Below, piece after piece: positions 1 through 5,607 of a stretch of 5,607 nt of DNA. The stretch lies in assembly GCA_017543725.1 (NCBI GenBank), contig JAFYFO010000205.1, forward strand, positions 1-5,607, read 5' to 3'. The DNA is from Eubacterium sp. (GTDB lineage: Bacteria; Bacillota; Clostridia; Oscillospirales; Acutalibacteraceae). Below the pieces are notes generated by a model. It did no database searches. It saw nothing but the letters and a program-made list of their open reading frames with translations, and had not been told where the DNA came from. The position numbers and the translations under genes were made by a program. The number at the start of each line of letters is the position of its first letter. Within the stretch, counting starts at the first letter, position 1.

Positions 1-567
1 GAGGCTTTTCTCGGCATTTCGGATATTGATGAAATAATTGTAACCGTCAGGGAGCAGGATATTGAAGAATTTTCATCGCTTATAACCGATGAAAGAGTTA
101 CTTTTGTTATCGGCGGAGAAACACGGCAGAAAAGCGTTAAAAACGCAGTAGATACTATTGATGAATGTGATTTGCTGATAATTCACGACGGCGCAAGACC
201 GCTGATTAAAAAAGAAGATATAATCAAAACAATGGCGTTTGCAAAAGAATTCGGCGCGGCGGCAGTCGGCGTTAAGGTTAAGGATACGATTAAAATTATC
301 GACAGCGAAGGTTTCGTTTCCGAAACGCCCGACAGAAACGCTTTGTTTTCCGTTCAAACGCCGCAGATATTCAATTTTGCATTGTATAAGCAAGCCCTTG
401 AAAAAGCCGAAAAAGAAAATATGGATTTCACTGACGACTGCCAACTCATTGAGTTTATAAATCAGAAAGTCAGAATGGTTGAGGGCTCTTATTCAAATAT
501 TAAAATAACAACAAAAGAGGATATTCCTCTTGCAGAAAGCCTGATTGGCGAAAGGATAAAACTATGA
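1..567 (+). CDS. ispD: IspD, 2-C-methyl-D-erythritol 4-phosphate cytidylyltransferase (5' partial)
   Basis: Cytosolic MEP-pathway enzyme that joins CTP and methylerythritol 4-phosphate to make CDP-methylerythritol. The frame is open from base 1, giving 188 C-terminal residues. Against a usual length near 230, about 40 residues are missing, including the glycine-rich CTP loop. In fragment numbering the visible family marks are GGETRQKSV at 38-46, HDGARP at 62-67 (E. coli HDAARP), [13 protein letters not shown] at about 110-122 with the conserved Arg at 112, FTDD near 143, and [10 protein letters not shown] with the conserved Lys at 168. The TGA stop overlaps the ispF ATG (ATGA), so the two are probably translationally coupled. 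A related TarI-type CDP-ribitol synthase would share the fold, but the ispF neighbour settles the choice. The ATG at 172 is internal, not the start. Confidence 0.95.
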   Translation, partial: EAFLGISDIDEIIVTVREQDIEEFSSLITDERVTFVIGGETRQKSVKNAVDTIDECDLLIIHDGARPLIKKEDIIKTMAFAKEFGAAAVGVKVKDTIKIIDSEGFVSETPDRNALFSVQTPQIFNFALYKQALEKAEKENMDFTDDCQLIEFINQKVRMVEGSYSNIKITTKEDIPLAESLIGERIKL

Positions 568-1049
568 GAATCGGTCACGGATATGATGTTCACAGATTGG
601 TGAGCGGAAGAAAATTAATTATCGGCGGAGTTGATATTCCGCACGAAAAAGGTCTTTTGGGTCATTCAGACGCGGATGTTCTTCTCCACGCAATAGCGGA
701 TGCGCTTCTGGGCGCAGCGGCGCTCGGAGATATCGGAACACTGTTTCCCGATACAGATGAAAGATACAAAGGCGCAAATTCCCTGATGCTTCTTCGCTTT
801 GTTTGCGAAAAACTTGAAGCGGAAGAATACTATATTGAAAATATTGATTCAACAATTATTGCTCAGGCGCCGAAGATGAAGCCTTTTATCAAAATAATGA
901 GGCAGAATATTGCAAATGCCTGTATGATTGATATTTCGTGCGTCAGCGTTAAGGCAACAACGGAAGAGAATCTCGGTTTTTCGGGAAGAAAAGAGGGAAT
1001 ATCCGCCCACGCGGTTGCCCTTATAGAAAAGAGGACTTATGTTGATTAA
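564..1049 (+). CDS. ispF: IspF, 2-C-methyl-D-erythritol 2,4-cyclodiphosphate synthase
   Basis: Cyclises CDP-ME 2-phosphate to MEcPP with release of CMP, the MEP-pathway step after IspE; a cytosolic homotrimer in the family. The 161-residue length is typical. Metal ligands are visible as D8 and H10 (GYDVH) and H42. The flexible-loop HSDAD is at 34-38, D56 lies in GDIG, FPDTD is at 61-65, and the nucleotide-binding ATTEE is at 131-135, the same positions as T132, T133 and E135 in E. coli IspF. It is followed by [10 protein letters not shown]. The start is supported by AAAGGA at 551-556 with a 7-base spacer and by the ATGA overlap with ispD. Its last 11 bases overlap the next gene, a sulfoquinovosidase, which is an unusual partner. 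ispE is not in the window. Confidence 0.98.
   Translation: MRIGHGYDVHRLVSGRKLIIGGVDIPHEKGLLGHSDADVLLHAIADALLGAAALGDIGTLFPDTDERYKGANSLMLLRFVCEKLEAEEYYIENIDSTIIAQAPKMKPFIKIMRQNIANACMIDISCVSVKATTEENLGFSGRKEGISAHAVALIEKRTYVD
1029..1044 (+). promoter_or_regulatory. Ribosome site of the SQase gene, inside ispF, with close spacing
   Basis: The purine run AAGAGGA ends at 1035, only three bases before the ATG at 1039. An in-frame TTG at 1042 would have a more usual six-base gap. ATG is preferred as the stronger codon, and the difference is a single residue. Because the site lies inside the ispF coding sequence, ribosomes finishing ispF at 1049 could re-initiate here (inference). Confidence 0.5.
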
Positions 1050-3030
1050 ACTTGAAAAGGAATACTGCAAACTGAATATTTTTTTAAACGATAAAAAAAT
1101 ATACACGGTTGACGATTCAACTTTTTCGGTTGGAATCGGCGAAAACAGTTTCAATATGAGCCACGGAAGTTTCAGAATTCACGATACTGTTTTTCATAAA
1201 ACCGCAGTTGCAATAAAAGATGTTGAAATACGCGAAAACGGCGCAGTTTTAAAAACCCGTTTCGGAGAAATCATTATTGAAAACGAAGGAAAAAGGCTGA
1301 AAGTTTCTTTTGACGGCTTTGAAGAATATAACAGGCTGTTTTTAATTCTTCCCTCCGACGCAAACGAAAAGGTTTACGGAAGCGGCGAGATTTTCTCCGA
1401 GTTCAATATTATCGGCGAAAGAGGAAATGTCTGGGTTGCCGAGCATATTAACGCAATTCAGATTGCCAAAAAACTGATAAAGCAGGTCGGCGGTTTTAAA
1501 AATACAAAAAGAAAGCAGTCGTTCAAAAAATACGAAACCTATTATGCTCAGCCGACTTTCGTCAGTTCAAAGAAATATTATTATCATTCCTTAACAACCG
1601 CGCGTTCTTCGTTTGACTTCAACCATACGGAATTTCACCGAATCAAAAACGATGATATATCGCCGTTTTATATCGGATTCGGCGAAGATTTTGAAGAGAT
1701 TATGCAGGGCATAACCGAACTTGTCGGCAGACAGCCCCCTCTTCCCGATTGGGTTTATGACGGTCAGATAATCGCAACTCAGGGCGGAAGCAAAAGGCTG
1801 CTTGAAGCCAAAAGCATTTCCGATGAAAAAAACCTCTGCGCAAACGGTTTCTGGATTCAGGACTGGGAAGGAAGAAGAGTTACCGCCGCAGGCAAACAAC
1901 TCTATTGGAACTGGGAGTGGGACAGGGAACTCTATCCCGAACTTGACAGCATTATCAGGGATTTCAATTCTCAGGGCAAAAAAGTTCTCGGCTACATAAA
2001 TCCCTTCCTTGCAGTTGAAAAACCGCTTTATAAGGAAGCAAGCGAAAAAGGCTACTGCGTTAAGGCAAAGGACGGAAGCGATTATCTTGTTACAATAACA
2101 ACTTTCCCCGCCGCAATGGTTGATTTCACCAATCCCGATGCTTATAACTGGATTAAAAACATAATCAAAAAGAATATGATTGAATTCGGGCTTTCGGGCT
2201 GGATGGCGGATTTCGGCGAATATCTGCCGACGGACTGCGTTTTGTTCAGCGGAGAAAATCCCGAACTTGTTCACAACACCTGGCCGGCAATCTGGGCGAA
2301 AATAAACAGGGAAGCGCTTGAAGAAACGGGAAAACTCGGCGAGATAATGTTTTTCACAAGAGCCGGTTATTCCGACACACCGCGCTATTCAACAATGATG
2401 TGGAACGGCGATAACCACACCGATTTTTCAATTGATTTCGGGCTTCCTTCGGTTATCCCCGCAATGCTCAGCCTGTCCGTGTGCGGCTTCGGCCTTTCCC
2501 ACAGCGATATCGGGGGCTACACTTCATTCTTCAATCTCAGAAGAAGCGAAGAACTCTATATGCGCTGGTGCGAGATGAGCGCCTTCACTCCTGTTATGAG
2601 GGGCCACGAAGGACTTAATCCGGATTTGAACTGCCAGTTTGATTCAAGCGAAAGAGTTCTTTCGCACGGAGCAAAAATGGCGAAAATTCATAAAGCGCTT
2701 AAACCGTATCTCAAAGAAGCGGTTGAATATAATTCAAAAACAGGGGTCGGCGTTATCAGACCGCTCTTCTTCTACTACGATGAAGAAAAAGCGTATAACG
2801 AATGTTATGAATACCTGCTCGGAAGGGATATTCTCGTTGCGCCCGTTATAACTCAGGGCGCCGTCAAGAGAGATGTTTATCTTCCGAATGATGAATGGAT
2901 TCATCTCTGGAGCGGTAAAGAATACCGCGGCGGAAATGTAACTGTCAGCGCGCCGATTGGCGAAATACCTGTTTTTGTCAGAAAATCAGCAAAAAATTTA
3001 ATTGATATAATTTTGGAGGAAACAAAATGA
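1039..3030 (+). CDS. yihQ: GH31 sulfoquinovosidase (YihQ/SftG type)
   Basis: Retaining alpha-glycosidase that releases sulfoquinovose from sulfoquinovosyl glycerol and related sulfolipid glycosides. It has 663 residues (E. coli YihQ has about 678) and no signal peptide, so it should be cytoplasmic. An N-terminal beta-sandwich (about 1-225, YGSGE at 113-117) precedes the (beta/alpha)8 barrel (about 230-560) and C-terminal beta domains with [11 protein letters not shown]. The nucleophile is D391 in [12 protein letters not shown] and the acid/base is D458 in WNGDN. HSDIGGY ends at Y494. Compared with recalled YihQ residues, Q262, Q288, W304, D405, D472 and Y508 correspond to Q248, Q274, W290, D391, D458 and Y494 at a constant offset of 14. 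The sulfonate-binding R301 position is Gln287. The long motifs around the nucleophile (with [11 protein letters not shown] downstream) are sulfoquinovosidase-like rather than general alpha-glucosidase. The gene overlaps ispF by 11 bases and the transaldolase gene by 4. A GH31 enzyme for another sugar remains possible because of Gln287. Confidence 0.88.
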   Translation: MLIKLEKEYCKLNIFLNDKKIYTVDDSTFSVGIGENSFNMSHGSFRIHDTVFHKTAVAIKDVEIRENGAVLKTRFGEIIIENEGKRLKVSFDGFEEYNRLFLILPSDANEKVYGSGEIFSEFNIIGERGNVWVAEHINAIQIAKKLIKQVGGFKNTKRKQSFKKYETYYAQPTFVSSKKYYYHSLTTARSSFDFNHTEFHRIKNDDISPFYIGFGEDFEEIMQGITELVGRQPPLPDWVYDGQIIATQGGSKRLLEAKSISDEKNLCANGFWIQDWEGRRVTAAGKQLYWNWEWDRELYPELDSIIRDFNSQGKKVLGYINPFLAVEKPLYKEASEKGYCVKAKDGSDYLVTITTFPAAMVDFTNPDAYNWIKNIIKKNMIEFGLSGWMADFGEYLPTDCVLFSGENPELVHNTWPAIWAKINREALEETGKLGEIMFFTRAGYSDTPRYSTMMWNGDNHTDFSIDFGLPSVIPAMLSLSVCGFGLSHSDIGGYTSFFNLRRSEELYMRWCEMSAFTPVMRGHEGLNPDLNCQFDSSERVLSHGAKMAKIHKALKPYLKEAVEYNSKTGVGVIRPLFFYYDEEKAYNECYEYLLGRDILVAPVITQGAVKRDVYLPNDEWIHLWSGKEYRGGNVTVSAPIGEIPVFVRKSAKNLIDIILEETK

Positions 3031-3713
3031 AATTCTTTTTAGACAGCGCAAAAATTGATGAAATCAGAGAAGCGTATGAAACTTTCGGTATCGACGGTAT
3101 AACAACCAACCCGAACCATATTATGAATTCGGGCAAGCCGTTTTACACAGTTATTGCCGAACTTGCAGGCTTTGTTAAAGAAAAAGGCATTGAAGGCTGG
3201 GAAAAATTCCCGATTTCCGTTGAGATTAATCCCCATCTTGATGATGTTGATGAAATGGTTGAAATGGGAACAAAAATTGCTTCAATGAGCAGCAGTTTTG
3301 TTATCAAAATTCCCTGCACTCCTTCGGGAATAACCGCTGCAAAAAGGCTTGAAGAAAAGGGAATAAGAACAAATTTAACCCTTGTTTTCTCACCCTCTCA
3401 GGCGCTTATTGCGGCAAAGAATAATTCGCTTTTTGTTTCTCCCTTTATCGGCTGGAAAGAAAACAGCGGCGAGGATTGCAAGGAATATATTGATAATATT
3501 GTTAAGATTTATAAAAACTATGGATTCTACGGCAAAACCGAAATTATCTGCGCCGCGGTAAGAAACGGCAAGCAGATTGTTGACTGCGCTGTTTCGGGCG
3601 CTGATATCGTAACCGCAGGGCTTCAGGTGTTCAAGGATAGTTTCTATCATCCTTTCACGGATTACGGACTTGAAAAGTTTCAGAATGCGTGGGATAACAC
3701 TGCGTTAAGTTAA
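3027..3713 (+). CDS. sftT: 6-deoxy-6-sulfofructose transaldolase (SftT type, small class I transaldolase family)
   Basis: Predicted to split sulfofructose through a lysine Schiff base, moving dihydroxyacetone to glyceraldehyde 3-phosphate to give fructose 6-phosphate and sulfolactaldehyde. It has 228 residues, the size of FSA-like small transaldolases. D6, TTNP at 26-29 with N28, SVEI at 64-67, the Schiff-base Lys94 in VIKIP, NLTLVFS at 116-122 with T118, and SPFIG at 138-142 are visible. Glu66 and Phe140 match the transaldolase pair (TalB E96, F178) rather than the Gln/Tyr pair of fructose-6-phosphate aldolase, so transfer rather than free aldol cleavage is expected. The phosphate-binding Arg after SPFVG in TalB is Trp143 here. 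GGAGGA at 3015-3020 with a six-base spacer and an ATGA overlap with the SQase gene fix the start. The SF substrate is inferred from the neighbours. An ordinary transaldolase is the alternative. Confidence 0.85.
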   Translation: MKFFLDSAKIDEIREAYETFGIDGITTNPNHIMNSGKPFYTVIAELAGFVKEKGIEGWEKFPISVEINPHLDDVDEMVEMGTKIASMSSSFVIKIPCTPSGITAAKRLEEKGIRTNLTLVFSPSQALIAAKNNSLFVSPFIGWKENSGEDCKEYIDNIVKIYKNYGFYGKTEIICAAVRNGKQIVDCAVSGADIVTAGLQVFKDSFYHPFTDYGLEKFQNAWDNTALS

Positions 3714-3737
3714 GAGTTAAGAATTAAGAGTGAAGAA
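3710..3737 (+). repeat. Four TTAAGAR-like tandem heptamers
   Basis: Copies lie at 3710-3716 (TTAAGAG), 3717-3723 (TTAAGAA), 3724-3730 (TTAAGAG) and 3731-3737 (TGAAGAA), with a partial TTAAG just upstream at 3705-3709. The array covers the transaldolase stop codon, so its last two residues (Leu-Ser) may come from repeat sequence. Together with the adjacent hairpin it looks like a small dispersed intergenic element, but only one copy is visible in this window. Confidence 0.8.
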
Positions 3738-3740
3738 TTT

Positions 3741-3763
3741 CGGGTGGGCTTTGCCCACACCCG
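3741..3763 (+). repeat. GC-rich imperfect inverted repeat (hairpin) between sftT and the SLA reductase gene
   Basis: CGGGT + GGGC, loop TTT, GCCC, a two-base AC bulge, then ACCCG: nine pairs in a 23-base hairpin. It is far more GC-rich than its flanks. ATTATAA rather than a T-run follows it, so it is not a canonical intrinsic terminator. It could protect the upstream mRNA 3' end or reduce read-through, or simply be part of a repeat element (inference). Confidence 0.75.
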
Positions 3764-3769
3764 ATTATA

Positions 3770-3776
3770 AAGGTGA
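3770..3776 (+). promoter_or_regulatory. Ribosome site that fixes the SLA reductase start
   Basis: AAGGTGA lies five bases before the ATG at 3782. The upstream in-frame GTG at 3773 is part of this Shine-Dalgarno sequence and has no site of its own, so ATG 3782 is the better start. It also places the Rossmann strand (KIGFIG) right at the N-terminus, as usual in the family. Confidence 0.8.
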
Positions 3777-3781
3777 ATAAT

Positions 3782-4645
3782 ATGAAAATTGGATTTATAG
3801 GACTCGGAATAATGGGCGAGTCAATGTGTGAAAACATTGTTAAAAAACACGATGATAAAGTTTATTGCTCGGATTTAAACAAGGCTCAGGTTGAAAAACT
3901 TGCAGGGCTCGGAGCAATCGGATGCGATAATAATATTGAAGTTGCGAAAAATGCGGATGTTATTATTTCAATGGTTCCGAAATCAGAGCATGTTAAAGCG
4001 CTTTATGAAGAACTTCTTCCCTTCATTGATGAAACAAAAATCTGCATTGATATGAGCACGATTGACCCCTCGGTTTCCGTTGAAGTTTCAAAAATGATTA
4101 AGGCAAAGGGCGCTCAGTTTGCAGACGCTCCCGTTGTTAAATCAAAGCCTGCGGCAATAAACGGAACTCTCGGAGTTCTTGTCGGCTGCGAAGAAAAACT
4201 TTTCCCGATAATCGAGCCGATTTTGAAATATATGGGATGCAATGTTATCCGTATGGGTGAAAACGGCAAGGGATTAACAATGAAAATCTGCCACAACACC
4301 CTTTGCGCAGAAATTCAGAACGGAGTTAACGAAACTCTTCTTATGGCGCAGAAAATGGGAATTTCCCCCGAGGATTACCACACCGCAATTTCATACGGCG
4401 GCGCGCAGTGCTTCTATCTTGACGCTCAGTGGCAGAATATTGCAAATGAAAACTGGGAAACCGCTTTTTCTCTTGAAAACGAGCATAAGGACCTCGGAAT
4501 TTCTCAGCGCCTTGCAAAAGAACTTAATCTTGATTTGCCCGCGCTTCAACTTGTTAAGTCAATCTATGATAAAGGTATGGAAGCGGGCATCGGAAAAGAG
4601 GACTGGCGCGCAACATATAAGATAGTAAGAGGGGATGTAAAATGA
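3782..4645 (+). CDS. yihU: NADH-dependent 3-sulfolactaldehyde reductase (YihU-like, 3-hydroxyisobutyrate dehydrogenase family)
   Basis: Predicted to reduce sulfolactaldehyde to 2,3-dihydroxypropane-1-sulfonate, re-oxidising NADH so the sulfonated half can be excreted. It has 287 residues from ATG 3782, the family norm. The Rossmann GLGIMG is at 7-12 and Asp31 sits after the second strand, favouring NAD(H) over NADP(H). IDMSTIDP follows. The substrate loop DAPVVKSKPAAINGT starts at 115. The catalytic Lys168 is in MKICHN, with Asn172, and HKDLGIS (235-241) matches YihU AHKDLGIA. The loop has YihU's Ala-Ile-x-Gly-Thr tail instead of the usual SGG...G pattern of hydroxyisobutyrate or tartronate semialdehyde enzymes, but has Lys120 where YihU has Arg123. 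It sits between the transaldolase and the isomerase genes, and its stop overlaps the next ATG. Substrate assignment leans on context; another beta-hydroxyacid dehydrogenase cannot be excluded from sequence alone. Confidence 0.82.
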   Translation: MKIGFIGLGIMGESMCENIVKKHDDKVYCSDLNKAQVEKLAGLGAIGCDNNIEVAKNADVIISMVPKSEHVKALYEELLPFIDETKICIDMSTIDPSVSVEVSKMIKAKGAQFADAPVVKSKPAAINGTLGVLVGCEEKLFPIIEPILKYMGCNVIRMGENGKGLTMKICHNTLCAEIQNGVNETLLMAQKMGISPEDYHTAISYGGAQCFYLDAQWQNIANENWETAFSLENEHKDLGISQRLAKELNLDLPALQLVKSIYDKGMEAGIGKEDWRATYKIVRGDVK

Positions 4646-5607
4646 GTTTCAGTGCAGCATATATTCCGATAGGCGTTCCGACCTTTCATCTTGAAAGCGC
4701 TCAGGCTGAATTTGAAAAATCAATTAAACTTTTAAAATGCATTGATGAAAGTGTTGAAGTCCCCGATGAAATGCTTTTATCAATTGATAAACTGAATGAG
4801 TTTATGGAAAACAAAAATCCCGATTTGCTCATAGTTCAGAATATAACTTTTGCAAACGCGGCGTATATCAGCGAAGTTTTAAGAAAAAACAGCGCTCCCG
4901 TTTTGCTCTGGACTCTCAGAGAGCCTGTTATCGACGGCGGACGCCTTCGCCTCAATTCCTTAACAGGCGCATATTCAGCAGCAAACGCTCTCAAATCCTT
5001 TGAAAGACCCTTTGAATATATCTTCGGCTCACCCGAGGAGGAAAGAGTTAAATCAAAAATCAGCGCGGTAATCAGCGCCGCAAGAATAAAAAAAGAACTC
5101 AGAAGCCTCAATCTTCTTCAGGTCGGTCACACTCCGCAGGGCTTCTGTTTCGGCAGGGCGCTTGATGCAGAAGTTATGAAAACTTTCGGTTCAAATCTTC
5201 TTTCAATCGAGGCAAGAGAACTCATAGACAGCGCAAAATCTTTCACGGATGATGAAATCAAATCCTATCTTGAAGATGCAAAGAAAAGAATAAACGGTCT
5301 TGATGATATTGATGAAAAGAATGTTCTTGATTTTGCAAGGCTTTATAAGGCGTATGCCGATTATGTTGAGGCAAATAATATCGGCGCGCTTTCATCAAGA
5401 TGCTGGCCCGATTTCTTTGTTTCCTTCGGAACTCCGGTTTGTTCGGTTCTCGGAATACTCAATGATTTGGGCGTTTCCGCAGCCTGCGAAGCAGACACAT
5501 ACGGCGCGCTTTCAATGTTTATCTGTCAGAAATTAACGGGCAAATCCGTTTTCTTCGGCGACCCTGTTTCAATGGATGAAAACGAAAACACCTTAACTTT
5601 CTGGCAC
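4642..5607 (+). CDS. sftI: Sulfoquinovose isomerase, L-fucose/L-arabinose isomerase-like (SftI type, 3' partial)
   Basis: Predicted metal-dependent aldose-ketose isomerase turning sulfoquinovose into 6-deoxy-6-sulfofructose. The first 322 residues are present and the frame is open at the right edge. The N-terminal half is an alpha/beta region (IPIGVPTFHLESAQ at 9-22, NPDLLIVQN near 59-67). The later part has family marks: SSRCWPDF at 251-258, CEADTYGALS at 282-291, FFGDP at 304-308 and TFWH ending at the edge. E283, D307 and H322 are likely metal or active-site residues. The E-to-D gap of 24 equals that of the metal ligands E337 and D361 in E. coli L-fucose isomerase as I recall them, while later ligands would lie beyond the window. 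AGAGGGG, seven bases upstream, and an ATGA overlap with the reductase gene set the start. The family alone fits fucose or arabinose isomerase; the SQ role comes from the neighbours. Confidence 0.82.
   Translation, partial: MSFSAAYIPIGVPTFHLESAQAEFEKSIKLLKCIDESVEVPDEMLLSIDKLNEFMENKNPDLLIVQNITFANAAYISEVLRKNSAPVLLWTLREPVIDGGRLRLNSLTGAYSAANALKSFERPFEYIFGSPEEERVKSKISAVISAARIKKELRSLNLLQVGHTPQGFCFGRALDAEVMKTFGSNLLSIEARELIDSAKSFTDDEIKSYLEDAKKRINGLDDIDEKNVLDFARLYKAYADYVEANNIGALSSRCWPDFFVSFGTPVCSVLGILNDLGVSAACEADTYGALSMFICQKLTGKSVFFGDPVSMDENENTLTFWH

Noticed and set aside
172..174. ATG as the start of a short IspD-like protein
   Set aside because: The frame is open to base 1 and upstream residues match IspD (GGETRQKSV), so this is an internal Met codon.
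849..1154. Minus-strand open frame across the ispF/SQase overlap
   Set aside because: It is antisense to two well-supported genes and its translation has no family resemblance.
1591..2274. A 227-codon open frame on the minus strand
   Set aside because: It lies fully inside the SQase gene, opposite its most conserved catalytic region, and its translation shows no recognisable domain; a codon-bias shadow.
3741..3763. Hairpin as an intrinsic terminator after the transaldolase gene
   Set aside because: No U-rich tract follows on either strand, and the downstream genes belong to the same pathway, so read-through is expected.
3773..3781. GTG start adding Met-Asn-Asn to the SLA reductase
   Set aside because: The GTG is part of the AAGGTGA ribosome site serving the ATG at 3782.
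4836..5111. Minus-strand frame with a hydrophobic N-terminus, possible small membrane protein
   Set aside because: It lies inside the isomerase gene; the hydrophobic start is the complement of ordinary Lys/Asp/Glu-rich codons, and no ribosome site was identified for it.
5300..5536. Plus-strand 78-codon frame inside the isomerase gene
   Set aside because: Out of frame with the well-conserved isomerase motifs (RCWPDF, CEADTYG); it is a shadow.

Overview
The window holds six protein genes, all on the + strand and packed nearly end to end. It suggests a low- to medium-GC anaerobic Firmicute, probably a gut-type clostridium. Reasons (inference): the A/T-rich third positions mixed with many GCG/GGC codons, strong AGGAGG-like ribosome sites, ATGA stop/start overlaps, MEP-pathway isoprenoid genes, and a sulfosugar pathway known from Firmicutes such as Eubacterium rectale and Bacillus species.

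Left part (1-1049): the 3' part of ispD (5' end outside the window) overlaps a complete ispF. These are two steps of the MEP route to isoprenoid precursors.

Middle and right part (1039-5607): a sulfoquinovose (SQ) block begins inside the end of ispF. It encodes a GH31 sulfoquinovosidase (YihQ/SftG type), a small class I transaldolase (SftT type), a 3-hydroxyisobutyrate-dehydrogenase-family reductase resembling sulfolactaldehyde reductase YihU, and the N-terminal 322 residues of an L-fucose/L-arabinose-isomerase-like protein (SftI type; runs off the right edge). Together these fit the transaldolase route of sulfoglycolysis. SQ is released from plant sulfolipid glycosides, isomerised to sulfofructose (SF), and the dihydroxyacetone unit is moved to glyceraldehyde 3-phosphate. 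This gives fructose 6-phosphate plus sulfolactaldehyde (SLA), and SLA is reduced to dihydroxypropanesulfonate (DHPS) for excretion. No transporter or regulator lies within the window.

The only real gap is 3714-3781. It carries four TTAAGAR-like heptamers and a GC-rich hairpin, probably a small dispersed repeat. No RNA gene, CRISPR array, insertion sequence or canonical terminator was seen.

The pathway type is known. The points most worth a second look are residue changes at expected anion-binding positions: Gln for the sulfonate-binding Arg in the SQase, Trp for the phosphate-binding Arg in the transaldolase, and Lys for Arg in the SLA reductase loop. The direct overlap of this catabolic block with an essential isoprenoid gene is also notable. 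Family residue numbers are recalled from memory, not looked up.
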